Source: Marasmius tenuissimus (lineage: Eukaryota > Basidiomycota > Agaricomycetes > Agaricales > Marasmiaceae). From it: 64,000 nucleotides of DNA. The stretch is taken from contig JAQOTA010000020.1 of the NCBI GenBank assembly GCA_029532415.1, positions 868,001 to 932,000 on the forward strand, given 5' to 3'. A program made the translations under genes and the position numbers. Under the pieces are notes generated by a model that worked only from the letters and a program-made list of their open reading frames with translations, was not told the DNA's origin and did not search any database. How positions within the stretch are numbered: the first letter of the stretch is position 1; each line of letters begins with the position of its first letter. Positions 12,081-22,875 of the stretch are shown piece after piece.

Positions 12081-12560
12081 ATCGGTGGCACGGCAACCTC
12101 CTTTAGAGCTTCAGCGTACAACATCAGGGATGTGTGGTCTTTCATACCTAGCATCAATGTAAGCATATTCGATTTTATATCATGCTCTTTGCACTCCGAG
12201 CACCGTATGTTCGTGCATAGAAATCACCATCAAGCCGTCCGGCGAAGGATTAGCTCCTTTGGATACTCAGATGCTGTGAGCCTATATGTACTAAGTACCT
12301 ACGCACACTCATCCCCCGCACTTTACAGCCGTTACGACCGGTGATGTATGATTGAACACTGGAGTCTAGGACCTGGGTAAGATGGTTCTGGTCTCTGATA
12401 AAGGTTGATAGGTTAAGAAATTGTAGTATCGTATTCCGAATAAAAACGAACATTCTCCGTTCACAGCTGGGTTTTTTCTCGGTCTGACTTTGAGACTGAA
12501 AGCAAGGGCGGTCTCTGAGTCTTCAGGCAGACTTGTATACCAGATTTGTATAGCTCCGTG
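12081..12560. other. Intergenic, nothing recognised
   Basis: No exon-like frame, tRNA or repeat seen. Confidence 0.4.
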
Positions 12561-12922
12561 TCATCGCGCGACATGGATAACCTGGGTCTGCCTATTCGCC
12601 TGCTCGATAGTAACAATCTTAGATGTATAGATATGGTACGGTTTTCTATTCGTGAGGGCGGAAGAAGGTTGGACCATAGCAATCTTGTACGGGCGTAGTA
12701 CCACACAACGAGGAATGCTGAGAACCTTCTGAACATGGTGAGCAGAAGTCCAGGGACTCCCTTCACAAAAGAATTTACCTTGTCATGAATGATCAGTTCG
12801 TATACTTGCTTTCCGCCGAGGTGAGGTAAAATGTGGGTCCCTGCGACGAATGTCGGGCATTCCAATATCCATTTGTCGCTAAAGACGTGCTCGGACCGAC
12901 AGATAATTCTTTTGTTGCCCAT
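12561..12922 (-). CDS. Small hypothetical protein, about 100 aa, two exons
   Basis: The minus frame from the ATG at 12922 reads MGNKRIICRSEHVFSDKWIL, then ECPTFVAGTHILPHLGGKQ and VYELIIHDK. A 50-nt GT-AG intron then leads to KVLSIPRCVVLRPYKIAMVQ and a stop at 12563-12561. I do not recognise the family. No signal peptide or membrane segment is seen. The joined frame has ordinary protein composition, which is the only support; it could be a remnant of a larger gene. Confidence 0.3.
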
Positions 12923-13833
12923 TCAAAAAGATGTAATCTGCGAGGTAAAGGCTAAAGCTCGTGCTTGACGTTCTCAATTGGGAACGTTTGGGGCCGATTG
13001 AGAATCGGACCCGAGAAACATCCGTTCGTGCTGGGATTCCCTGGGAAAAGATAACCATCTACATACAGAGCACCTCACCGACACCCGTCGCTGAATATGG
13101 CGTTTTTCGTGTATTTCGGAGCTCTAAATGGAGTGGAACCACTGCCGTGAAACCCGTCTTACTGCTAGCCAAGCAATCAGTTCGTGAGAAATTCTAGATA
13201 ACCCCCGACCTCAAGGCCAATCGACTTTGGATGCATCGTGAAGGTCACTAGAAATCCTTATCGGTTTACGTCGATGAGCGAGAGTGCACTAAACCCTAGG
13301 TCCCATTCGACCCCGAATCAAGATGACAAGGTGAACGAGGTACCACGGAGGACTGTATTATGATTCTCACGCACGTCTCATGTCCAATGACTGGTGAATA
13401 GCACTTTCGGGATTGGTTTTACATAGTCCAAAGGCACATTACTCACCCAGCTTCTCAGTTCAGGAACTCAGTTCCGCCTAGTGTGAATGAACGTGACGGA
13501 CCAGATGGATCGACGATGCGCTGACGGCATCTCGATTTTCTTGTTTTATTTCGTGGTGATTCGTATCACCCTTTCGCCTCCCAAACTTCAACGCCCTTCT
13601 GGCATATAGGAAACAGGAAACCAGGCGGTGGGTTATAGCGTTAGTAATGTGCTACCTTCTTCTCATGGCGCGCCTTCATTTAGTTGATGCCAATCAGTGG
13701 AGTCCGTCGGAGTACTATACGCCTACAGAAGGTCCAGCTATCTCTTTCTTGTGGGCCATAAAACGAGCGAAAAAAGAGTAGGGATGTCAGGCTCAAAGTT
13801 CCTTCTTCTCCAACACCTCCTGCTCCAAACAAA
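12923..13833. other. Intergenic, promoter region of the secreted protein gene
   Basis: No gene seen. The last 70 bp before 13834 are CT-rich (CCTTCTTCTCCAACACCTCC), as is usual just upstream of strong fungal start codons. Confidence 0.4.
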
Positions 13834-14628
13834 ATGCACTTCTTCGCTCTTGCCACTCTCGCCCTTGCCGCCTTCGCCGAGGCTTTCCCATCGAAGCAGG
13901 CTCGGGCTATTTCACAGGGCCCGACGAGGCTCATGATTCAGACTATCAAGCTCAATGAATCCATCACGAAACTCGCTCAGACGACGAAGGACTTCCAGAA
14001 GGCGAATAGCAATGCCGTCTCCCACGCATTCGTCGGCCCAGTCATTTCCGATCCTCCCCTCTATGCCGTCCAGTGGTTCAGTGAGTGCAGTCTATCATTC
14101 GTGCTACACACATGTCAAAGCTTATCAACTTCCAATCGCTCCAGCCGTCTCCAACGACGGAGTCGACTTTAAGACCCCCTTCCTGAAACACGCCGCGGAC
14201 GGAGTCATCAACCAGACCTATGTTACCATGCCAAACATGTCTCTGGCCCTCGATGCTCCCCGGGGTCTCTACACTCAGACATTGATCACCTCCGTTCCTT
14301 CTCATGTGGATCGCGCTCGGCTGGAAGCCGACTCCTACATCCTGGCAAAATCAACTTTGGAATATGGAAAGGCGTTCTCAAGTACCTACGGATATGGCGA
14401 CAACGGAGAATATATGTTGTCCTTAGCGGATGGATAGCTCCAGAGGTATGTGGTACTGATCCACGTCTTCCTACTCCCGGTTGACAATGGTCTTTTAAGC
14501 AATTCACGGCCTGGGTCATTGGTTTGAACGAGACCTTCACAGGGATCTTCAACAGGTGGACCAACTCGTTCGCTGATGTCCCCCCTCCTCACTTCTACAC
14601 CAACTTCCTCGAGGTTCCACTACTTTAA
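13834..14628 (+). CDS. Small secreted protein, unknown function
   Basis: The first exon encodes a clear signal peptide (MHFFALATLALAAFAEAFPS) followed by ARAISQGPTRLMIQTIKLNE. The first intron (starting GTGAGTGCAG, ending CGCTCCAG) joins YAVQWF to TVSNDGVDFKTPFLKHAADG. The protein continues with MSLALDAPRGLYTQTLITS. A last exon reads QFTAWVIGLNETFTGIFNRW and ends EVPLL at 14628. One join is unresolved: the middle exon runs into TAG at about 14436, and the segment reading GWIAPE just before the last intron needs a weak donor (GTTCTC at about 14372) or an indel. Two to three N-glycosylation sequons are present. I know no family; it may be a wall or effector-like protein. Confidence 0.65.
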
Positions 14629-15729
14629 ACCAAGGGCGTACTTGGGTACATCGATGTTAAGAATGGGCTGTAGGATAATGGATAGATATGTAGAGCTTTC
14701 TTCGCAGCTATAGCCAACCTTTACCGGCTTTTCCAGAAATATAATCATTTAAGTCATCTTCCACGAATTCAGCATTCGGAAGCGAGAATCCTCCGGTTCG
14801 GGGCAGCGCCGTCTGAATTCATCGGTTAAACCGAGCAATATTCCCCCACCTCAGTTGATGGCGGGATTGTCGGGAACTCCGAGTAAAGTCGCAGCTGTCG
14901 GAAATAGCAGCTACTCAGTATTAAGTAGGGATCGTTTGAAGTACAGTCATCGCCCATCCTGGGTCCGATTCTCAGTACCTACTTCTCCTTGACATCTTCA
15001 ACCAAATCTTCAAAGTGACTACCCGTCGGGGATGTGGCTCAGGATCCATCTCTGGCTTTGGGCATGATGCGAGGTGGACTGTACGGTGGCATCCAATTAC
15101 GCAGATAGAAACCACATTACGGTACTCAACGGCCAATGCAAGTAATTGCCAATTGGGGGCAGGTATCAGCAACGACCGGTCCTGAAATTTGTGATAGGAT
15201 GGGGTAACGATCTATCGAAACATCGGCTCCCCGTCCAGGGATACTTTCTGTCGATCTAAACAGGTGAGCCTGGATATTGCTGTCGTTTGGCTGTAGTAAA
15301 ACCGGGCAAAAACCTTTTAGAATGGTTGAAATGATTTATGATAGCTGGTGAGACAGCTATAAAGTTAGGTTGTCTCGAGACGGCAAGAAATGCTCCTGTA
15401 GATGGCTGCAGAACAATTCCGGCCCAGGTGGCTTGAAGTTCCCGCTACTGCTAAGTAGAGGGTTTTACTGGTCCATCAAAAACCGAATTTGCGCAGCCCA
15501 CTTTCAGTGAACGTGACTTTTTGCCCACGCTATCACGTTCACTCTCGCACAGTCACGTGACTTCTGGTCCAATCCTTTGCCGCGACTCCGAGCCGCGTTT
15601 CATCGTCGTTCTCCGATCAGCATGCGTGGTATCCTCGGCCTGTGATCCACTGAGCTCACCTTTCCAGGTATCGCTCTCGAGGCTGGCCCAACAAGTCATT
15701 CTCGCGTTGCGTTGTGCCCTTTGTTTCAT
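14629..15729. other. Intergenic, no gene seen
   Basis: AT-rich 3' flank of the secreted protein gene, then about 1 kb without coding signal up to the direct repeat at 15730. This is ordinary host sequence left of the mobile element. Confidence 0.4.
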
Positions 15730-15738
15730 GGATAACCT
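15730..15738. repeat. 9-bp direct repeat GGATAACCT, left
   Basis: Identical to 22648-22656. The two copies immediately flank inverted terminal sequences (TAGACTCG here, CGAGCCTA at the right), as a target-site duplication would. The match extends to 10 bp if the following T is counted. Confidence 0.75.
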
Positions 15739-15752
15739 TAGACTCGCAAGCC

Positions 15753-15838
15753 GTCGGTAGGTGAACCTTACCCGGGCTACTGATGGCGTCCAAATATGGT
15801 ATTGCGGAGTGTGAAATGGGGTAGGTTCACCTACCGAC
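15753..15838. repeat. Left terminal hairpin
   Basis: Arms GTCGGTAGGTGAACCT (15753 on) and AGGTTCACCTACCGAC (ending 15838) pair over about 20 bp with one extra base, around a loop of about 45 nt. The hairpin directly abuts the inner inverted repeat that starts TGGTATGCTC. Confidence 0.8.
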
Positions 15839-15902
15839 TGGTATGCTCCGTTTCGATTTTGGCGGGTCGACCATTTGTGACTTTGGACTTAGCCAAATTT
15901 CG
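15839..15902 (+). repeat. Inner terminal inverted repeat, left copy
   Basis: Reads TGGTATGCTCCGTT ... CATTTGTGAC ... GGACTTAG ... TTTCG. About 45 of 64 positions match the reverse complement of 22530-22594, in blocks of 10, 10 and 8 identical bases. Confidence 0.8.
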
Positions 15903-16060
15903 ACCATCTCTGTGCCGCCGCCCACAAAAAAGGTCGTGCATGGTTCCTCAAACACTCAAACACATTTGAGACAACTAAAACTGATTCATACAGCCTTGAA
16001 CATGTCTACAAGGTAGTAGAAATATGATTAGCGCAATAAAAATAGGTAAAATAACAAAAT

Positions 16061-18985
16061 TTAGTGAGAAGAGCCAGGAAAAGAGAACGCCGGCGAGGGA
16101 TAAGGTGAATGATGCCCGCACATATAACCATAAGGCTCGCGGGCTCGCAGGGGGGTCAAGTAAGAGGATGTGAGAGGCAAATGAACTGGGGTTGCTGGGC
16201 TCAAGAGTGCTGGAGAAGGGCCAGTAAAGTGACCGCTGCCAATGCGAGTGCTGGGTGTTTGAGGTACGTTCCGGTTCACGGGCAGGTTCTGAGAATTGTA
16301 TCTGTATTCACGTGTAGTTGGAATGGTAGGTGTCGAGGGCGGCTGCGAGAGAGGTTGCATATATTGGTAGGTGGGCGGTTGCAGGTGTGCGGTTAGCGGG
16401 GATTGATGAATGCTTGGATTTCCTTCGGTACTTGTGCCCTCGTTGAGATGACTTGACGACGTGAGTTAGTAAGAGGGCAAAGATTCAGCAGAGAGAGAAC
16501 GCACCGTGCGGTTGTTACACCTAAAACCATCGGAGAACTTGCTGCCTGGGACACGACTGCACGTCCAGAAGACCCTTGGGCGATGTTTGGGTGATAATAC
16601 GGCCCCGAATGGCTGTATTGAGGAGAATTCCAGGGAATTGATTGGGGTACCGCATACTGAGGATAGGAATATGGATTTATTTGAGGTGAGGGCGTTGAGC
16701 TCACTACAGACTTTGTCGGGGTATAGAATTGGGCATGAGAGTAAGCTGGTGGGTAAGGGCGATGGTTTGGAAGGAGAATTGGCTGTTGAGGAGGGACTGA
16801 AGTAGACGACGACAACGATGATGAATGTACTGATGGAAGGGCGTTGCCTCGAGGCAGTGTGTGGGAAGTCAACTGGTCACTGTTCAAAGTGTCGACACGA
16901 GGTTGTTTGTGTGCTTCGACCGCTACTTCCATCTCGTCATCCATTTCTTTCCGTTTGGTCCCTTGTGGTTTTGGTGGTACAGGTGGGATATCCAAGTTGG
17001 AAAGGACTTCGTACAGTTCGTCGTTGTATTTCTCTCTCCACAACCACTGCTGAGTCTCCAAAATTGATGACAGGTCCTGTTTAGACGAAAGAGGGCCCAA
17101 AGAAGCCAGTAGAGATACGAGGTCGGCATTCATCAACGCGCTCGAACCAAACATCCGCTTTTTGGCTACAAAATCGCACTTCCAAATGCCTTTCCGCCAC
17201 TCGAGGAGTGCCTTCTCCACCTTGGGAAGTGGCTCGTCTCGTTTCCTCAGTCTCTTTTTACGGGTCGACTTCGCTTCAGATCCCGGTCGCGTCAAATTCA
17301 ACAACTCGGGATGACACAGATCGCAGCATTTGACTGTGGGTTCTGGTATAGAGGGCAATGAATGTGAGTAATGGTAATGTCTTGTACCAAAGGGAACACT
17401 GACCTGGCTTGTCATTTGCAAAGACTTCTGTGAGAATGGCGCGGCGACATACTCCCGTCTGGACAAATGCATGAAGGCCCTCGTTTTCACTTTCGGGATC
17501 AACAGGTGGCTCGACCTTTAGGTAGAGAGCATCACCTTTAGGATCAAGAGCCCCTCGTGAGACCCCGTGTTCCTCTGCGTATTTCTGGGTTTTCTTTCTC
17601 TTCTCCGTGGCTGTGAGTTTCGAGTTTTTCAGGGTTTCTGCCAGCTGACCAAGCACCACACTATATGCGCTCTTCTCGACAAGAAGGATGGCACGGCCCG
17701 CAATCCCTGGACTCCGTCCTGCTCGTCCTGCTCATTGCACGAACGATGAGAGTGTGGAAGGTAGTTTCCATTGCACAACAACCTCAATATCAGGTATGTT
17801 ACATCCCTAGCATCTATTCGTTAGTAATGACTCGAAGCACCATGGGCTGACAACGTACCATCCCTGCAGCATCGGTGCATATCAAAACACGGACTTTTCC
17901 CTTCCTGAAGTCGTCCATCACCTTCGCTTTGTACTCGTCGGAGAATGCAGCACTATATAAACGGATAATACAGCCATTGCGCAGATGTTCAGGTAAGCGT
18001 TCGATCAAGTGGTTTTCCATGTCAACAGCCCCCATGACATTGTCATAGTAGATGAATGTCTTCGGGATTGATGCTGCCTCTTGGACACCATCTGGAACAA
18101 CGAAATCGAGATCCGCAAAGGAGCTGAGGGTGTTATGTATTGGTCTGACAATGAGCGAGACGTTCTTGCGGTCGTTTCCTACGTCAATCAAGGTAAAGTC
18201 GGTGCTCTTGATCTGTAGCTTGTTGATGATATCTCGACGAATGCGGGCAGGTAGGGTCGCAGAGAGTGCCACCATAGCAGTCTCTTTCCGCAAGAAGGCA
18301 CGAACCATGCCCAATTCTCCGTACTTCTTTCGGAAGCCCGCACCCCAGTGGGAGACAACATGGGCCTCATCGACCACTACAGCAGCTACACGCCGAGTAA
18401 ACTCAGGACAACGTAGCACCTCCTCCACAAAACGCTTTGAGAGGAGCATTTCGGGTGAGATGATTATGATATCGGGGTCGCCATTCAGAATATTCTGACG
18501 CATTTTTCAGCGAGAGCACCCTGATCAGATCTGTGAGCACGTACCCTTAAAACTTCGGATGTGCACCCGCCGAAGCTGCTGTTGACGGCTATTGCGTTCA
18601 GCCCAAATTCGTTTTTGAAGGTCTCGACCTGATCAGTGTGAGCATCCAACATTTCTGGTGACATATTCTCACTCACTTGTTCGTTCTGCAAACCAATCAG
18701 AGGCGACACAAAGATAGTCACCCCAAACTTGGGCTCGAAAAGATGGGGACCAGCAGCTATCAGTGTCTTCCCAGACCCTGTTCCGGCGTGAACAACAACA
18801 TCTTTTCCGAGAAGCTGGGCTTCGATTGCTTGGAGTTGAAACTCGCGAGGACTGAATTGAAGGTGAGTTTGGAGGGTCTCTGCTAGCGTTTCGCAATTTA
18901 TTTTGGAGGGAACCTTGCGCTGACTGCTGCCATAGTATGACCCTTTTTGTGGTCCCGCTTTTGGTGTTTTCTTTGACTTTGGCAT
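16061..18985 (-). pseudogene. RecQ-like DEAH helicase, one in-frame stop in motif VI
   Basis: Superfamily 2 DNA helicase of the RecQ type, unwinding DNA with ATP. The start ATG at 18985 gives a basic N-terminus (MPKSKKTPKAGPQKGSYYGS). Motifs in order: FSPREFQLQAIEAQL (Q/0), AGTGSGKTLIAAG (Walker A), FVSPLIGLQNEQ (Ia), VVVDEAHVVSHWG (II), MVALSATLP (III), VRVLICTDAAGM then GCNIPDIEVVVQWKLPST (V). Motif VI should read QRAGRAGR, but the first Arg codon is TGA at 17734-17732; the rest (AGRAGRSPGIAGRAILLVEK) is intact. CGA to TGA is one transition at a CpG. Downstream, a C-terminal region with VKCCDLCHP and a Pro/Ser/Gln-rich tail runs to 16061. All six or so introns are otherwise clean, so inactivation is recent. 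Its start lies 105 bp from that of the divergent DUF6589 gene. Confidence 0.85.
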
Positions 18986-19090
18986 GGAAGTTGGTTTGTT
19001 CACGGCGTAAGTAGAGAGAGCAGTCACATAGATGTAGTGTCAGTCACACCCCCAGAATATCACCTTTTCTCAATTCCTTCACTGTGTGCA
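18986..19090. promoter_or_regulatory. Bidirectional promoter of the element
   Basis: Only 105 bp separate the start codons of the helicase (minus) and the DUF6589 gene (plus), so the two must share control sequences. The plus side just before 19091 is pyrimidine-rich (CTTTTCTCAATTCCTTCACT). No clear TATA box is visible. Confidence 0.5.
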
Positions 19091-22000
19091 ATGTCTGCCC
19101 GCTCCTCCAGTCTCACTCCTATCGAAGAGGACCTTGACGACGACGCGTCACCCACAGAACACTCAAGTTCAGACAGCCCTCTCACTTCGCCCTCACGCCC
19201 ACCTCGGAATCACGGCTCAACACTCTCAGCCTTTGAATCACAGCTTATGTCCATACTTCCAACAAAACCCTCTCTCGAGCGAACAGTTGTATGCTCCAGC
19301 ACGAGAGCGCTGTCGGTGGAACCTACAGTTCCGTCAAGTGATCCAGGAGTAGCGGTTTCATCGCCGATTGTTGGTTCTCGAGCTGTGAGAATTCAAAAAA
19401 CAAGAAAGAAAGGGAGGAAGAAGTGGGCAGCTACAATGGCTGATCAGAAATTGGAAAAGGAGACTATGGTCGCAGAGCTTCGCCGCAAGAGGCTCATTGA
19501 GACATTGGATGACTTGCACAAGAGGGGGCTAGGTTTTGGTGATCTATTTGATTTTGTCTTTGATCCTGGCGAGTATCAAGGCAACATACGGTACCAGGAG
19601 TTCTATCGGAAGGAAGGATGGGTCACCAAAGCTCTCTCTCAATGGATGTCGAACGAAACAGCACGAAGGGAAGTCCATAACTGGGCTGTCGAGTATGTAG
19701 AGAGTGTTGTTCGGAAGGAAGCCAAGGGGATTACTACCAACGGACACCTCCGACAGCCACTCTCCCCTGAAATGTTAACAAGCTTTAGTTTTTTCGGCCT
19801 CCGGAAAAAGCTCGATGACTGGGCACCAACTACAATGCGGCTTTTCAGTGCATTCTCAACATCCGCTCGTCAACTGCGTGACGGACTGTCCTCTGCTAGG
19901 ATAGCTCGCAAAAACTTGGTGAGTTACTATATACCATCGCTGGTCTTCTTAAAGAGGGTGCCTAACGGTTATCATTGCAGGTTCAGGTCATTGCCGCAAC
20001 AAGCTGCCTGGGCGAGTATAGTCGCCTCAACACTTTCACGAAGAATATCAACTCGTTATTCTTGTATGCAAGGGGCGCTCAGCGGCAAATCACTGCAGTC
20101 TTATCACACTTCGGACTATGCTCCAGTTACCCCACTCTCGTACAAAAGGGAAACCCACTTCCAAAGCAGCCAACATTGACACAGGCTGATCGAGATCCCC
20201 CGCTTCCATCGAAAACCACCGCCCCTCTTCCCATTGAAACCCCTGGTTCCGACTCGTCCGACTCAGAAGGTTTTGATGATACATCATCCAGCTCATCGTA
20301 TTATCCATCATCTTCCGAGGATTCAGATGTGGACTATGTCAGAGCGCCAAAGGTTATGAAGAATGGGATCCTACCTTCACTTGCTGAGCAACTACGACAG
20401 AGAGTACGCAAGGTCATTGCAACGGGCCTATTCGGCGGAGTTTTCGATAACATAAACTTCATGTCAAAAGTAGGAGAACAGATAGTTGGGCGTACAGGTA
20501 CAACTCACCAACTTCTATGAAAGCCTATTTTAGTCTTATGCCGCCCACAGACACCCAGGAAAATGGAACAACTTACACATTCTGGGAGCTCCTCAATGCT
20601 ACCCTCGAGGCGCTTTCATTCGAACAGTACAACATATCCTTCAATAACTCCCCAGGTCTGGCCCCGGATAACATCTTTCTGACGTCCAGTGAAGCGGACC
20701 TTTTCGAACGATGCATGGTCCATTGCATAGCTCGTGTCATTGTTAATCATGGCAGTGCGAGCTTCGAGCACTTTCTTCCCGACATGAAGAAGGCCACACC
20801 AGCATCTGACCATAAGATCCCTGTCCAACGCACCGAAATTTACCCCCTCCCTGCCATGAACATTGACGAATCGACAATCGTTGGAAATGTGGATATAGAC
20901 AAAGCGGTAGTCGAGGAAACTGGGATGAAGGATACGTCATGGTGGATGAAGATCGTCTGTATTGTTGGTGGTGATCAGCTCTCGCTTGCAAGAATCCGTA
21001 GCATATTCAATTTGCGAGCTGGAAAGGAAGGGGGTTATTCGGGCTTCGGTTGGGTTGTCAGTTTCACAGGGCTGTTTCACGCAAAAATGGCCGACATACA
21101 GGGGTTATTATTGACACATTGGGGTAAACCAAATGTTGGCACTCGCAATCCAGGCTGTCTCGCCTTCCACAACACCATCCTCCACCGACTCCCTATCACT
21201 CTCACATCCCTCCCAGCCTTTCGAACCTGTCGAGACCTTATTTTTGTGTCGCTATATGGCCGAATTCTTCACCTGCTCCTCAAGGTTTCCGGCGCAAAGT
21301 CATTGGAGGCATACGCCAAGACGGCAACTTGGGACGGTATTATGGAGCACTCGCAGCAGATTTATAATACCTACATCGATATCGAGGCCGTTCATGAATT
21401 GCGCCAAAGCCGCGAACAGGAGAAAACGGATGGCAGGGTGACCAAAGGGGACATGGTGTATGAAAATGCGGTTTTGTTCCTTCGAGACGCGTTGATATCC
21501 CGTGAATTCTCTGATGCTGTGAAGGTCGGGGACTCAGGCAGAGTCATCTTGGTTTTGAAACAATGGGCTTTCAGCTTTCACGGGAATGGGAGGACTAAGT
21601 ACACATATGAGATGCTACACCTTCTCCACAACATCACGCATGTTTGGCCCAAACCGCTACGGTGCGTGCTCTTCTCAATTTGGCGTACAACATAATATTG
21701 ATAGATCCGTGTTTCTCTCAATGATCAGGGACGTTATCCTCAACAACTGGTTGTTGAATTTGCAGGGCAAGGATGACAGTTTTGTCGAAGTAGATCTTGT
21801 GCAGGAGCATCTAAATTTTTGGATTAAGGTGTGTCGTACCTACCTGGTACTATATAGCTTGACAGTGACATTCCATTGGACTACAGCGCGTATACAAGGC
21901 CCATGGTAGCAATTCTAGCTGGGAATGGCTATCTATGATCTCCCCTTGTGTCGATCTACTACGGAAACTCGCAACAAACATGGCGCACTCAGTTGGGGAA

Positions 22001-22459
22001 GCCACTCAAGGAACTCGCCACGCCGCTCCTGACCTCAACAAGGACATCAGTACTATCGTTGAATCCCTCGAACAGCACAGGGTTCACGAGATTGTACTGG
22101 GTCGGGTCCTCGACAACGATGATTTGCCTGTCAAAGACGTTATCTCTGAAGGGATCTCACAACTCACCGGGCCTCTCCGAGAGTATAACACAGTATTCAA
22201 ATCTCTTCAAGCTCGGCGGCGACAGGAACCTACAGTAGGCGGCATGGACCCAGGTATCAGAAGAGCAGACTTCGCGAGCTCAACAGAGGGGGTTGAAGAG
22301 GCGCAGAGAGTAGCTCACAGGGAGGAGCTTGGGGAAATTATGGTGGCGAGCGACGTGTTTCGAGGAGAAATGGCCGATATTTTTGACCAGGAAGACACTA
22401 TATTATCCTTAGAAACCGCGGAAGATGTTTCGTTGGATATGGATGTATTAGAGGAATAG
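19091..22459 (+). CDS. DUF6589-like protein, 1042 aa, candidate transposase
   Basis: Five exons (19091-19918, 19981-20497, 20551-21661, 21729-21828, 21887-22459) join in frame to 1042 aa. The N-terminus is acidic and Ser/Pro-rich (MSARSSSLTPIEEDLDDDAS) with a basic patch KTRKKGRKKWAA. A helical region follows, then a Ser/Asp linker (SDSSDSEGFDDTSSSSSYYP). The conserved core starts about residue 450 (TFWELLNATLEALSFEQYNI) and continues NIDESTIVGNVDID, IVCIVGGDQLSLARIRSIF, WVVSFTGLFHAKMADIQGLL and GCLAFHNTILHRLPI. From memory, families with DUF6589 cores occur as many paralogues in mushroom genomes and have been suspected of being parts of mobile elements. The acidic residues in IDES and GGDQ could belong to an RNase H-like site; this is inference. 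No stop or frameshift is seen. It is the only intact gene of the element. Confidence 0.75.
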
Positions 22460-22529
22460 ATAATAATTACATGTTGCACGAACGACTGGCGTAGGAAAGA
22501 AGCTGCTATGTAGCACGGTTCTGGAGCCG

Positions 22530-22594
22530 CGAAAATATTTCTAAGTCCTTTGTCACAAATGCGTGACTGGGCAAAAAGTGAACCGAGCATACCA
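22530..22594 (-). repeat. Inner terminal inverted repeat, right copy
   Basis: On the minus strand reads TGGTATGCTCGGTT ... CATTTGTGAC ... GGACTTAG ... TTTTCG, matching 15839-15902. It lies between the DUF6589 stop and the right hairpin. Confidence 0.8.
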
Positions 22595-22637
22595 GCCGTT
22601 CTTTCGAACGAGCGCGGAGTTTGAAAGAACGGCTGGT
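22591..22637. repeat. Right terminal hairpin
   Basis: Perfect 15-bp arms ACCAGCCGTTCTTTC (22591-22605) and GAAAGAACGGCTGGT (22623-22637) around a 17-nt loop. The stem sequence differs from the left hairpin, but the position relative to the TGGTATGCTC repeat is the same. Confidence 0.85.
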
Positions 22638-22647
22638 CACGAGCCTA

Positions 22648-22656
22648 GGATAACCT
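22648..22656. repeat. 9-bp direct repeat GGATAACCT, right
   Basis: Second copy of the putative target-site duplication, directly after the terminal CGAGCCTA. Confidence 0.75.
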
Positions 22657-22875
22657 TTACCTCCTCAATTCAAGTTCCGAACTTTATATCCAACTCGAAG
22701 CGGCTCAGCTCAATACAATTCAATCTGAAAGTGAAATTAAATTCATTGTGACTCGAAACTGATTTGAGTAGTGAATTGATCCAAGCTCACCCCAGATTAC
22801 TCTTCCCAGACTCCAGAGCATTCAAAAACTGACTCAAAGCCAGGACTCCTAGTCACGTTTCATCCGCATACACAC

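Larger units (their letters stand above)
15739..22647. mobile_element. RecQ-helicase/DUF6589 DNA element, 6.9 kb
   Basis: The element carries a RecQ-like gene and a DUF6589-like gene, divergently transcribed, and nothing else coding. Its ends are visible. Outermost are TAGACTCG and CGAGCCTA, inverted. Next comes a hairpin at each side (15753-15838 and 22591-22637). Next is a longer inverted repeat (15839-15902 against 22530-22594) with perfect blocks TGGTATGCTC, CATTTGTGAC and GGACTTAG. It is bracketed by the 9-bp direct repeat GGATAACCT. A 9-bp duplication is typical of Mutator-like elements, but the coding content is not MULE-like. The element looks unable to make its own helicase, because that gene has a stop in motif VI. 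This is an inference from one locus; related insertions elsewhere would settle the borders. Confidence 0.8.

Noticed and set aside
16109..17084. Plus-strand frames opposite the helicase C-terminus
   Set aside because: They are antisense shadows of the Pro/Ser/Gln-rich tail with no motif or splice structure.
15515..22579. Inverted 12-mer ACTTTTTGCCCA at 15516 and 22568 as the element end
   Set aside because: The longer, better-ordered inverted repeat at 15839-15902/22530-22594 together with the 9-bp direct repeat gives a consistent border; the 12-mer match at 15.5 kb is probably chance.
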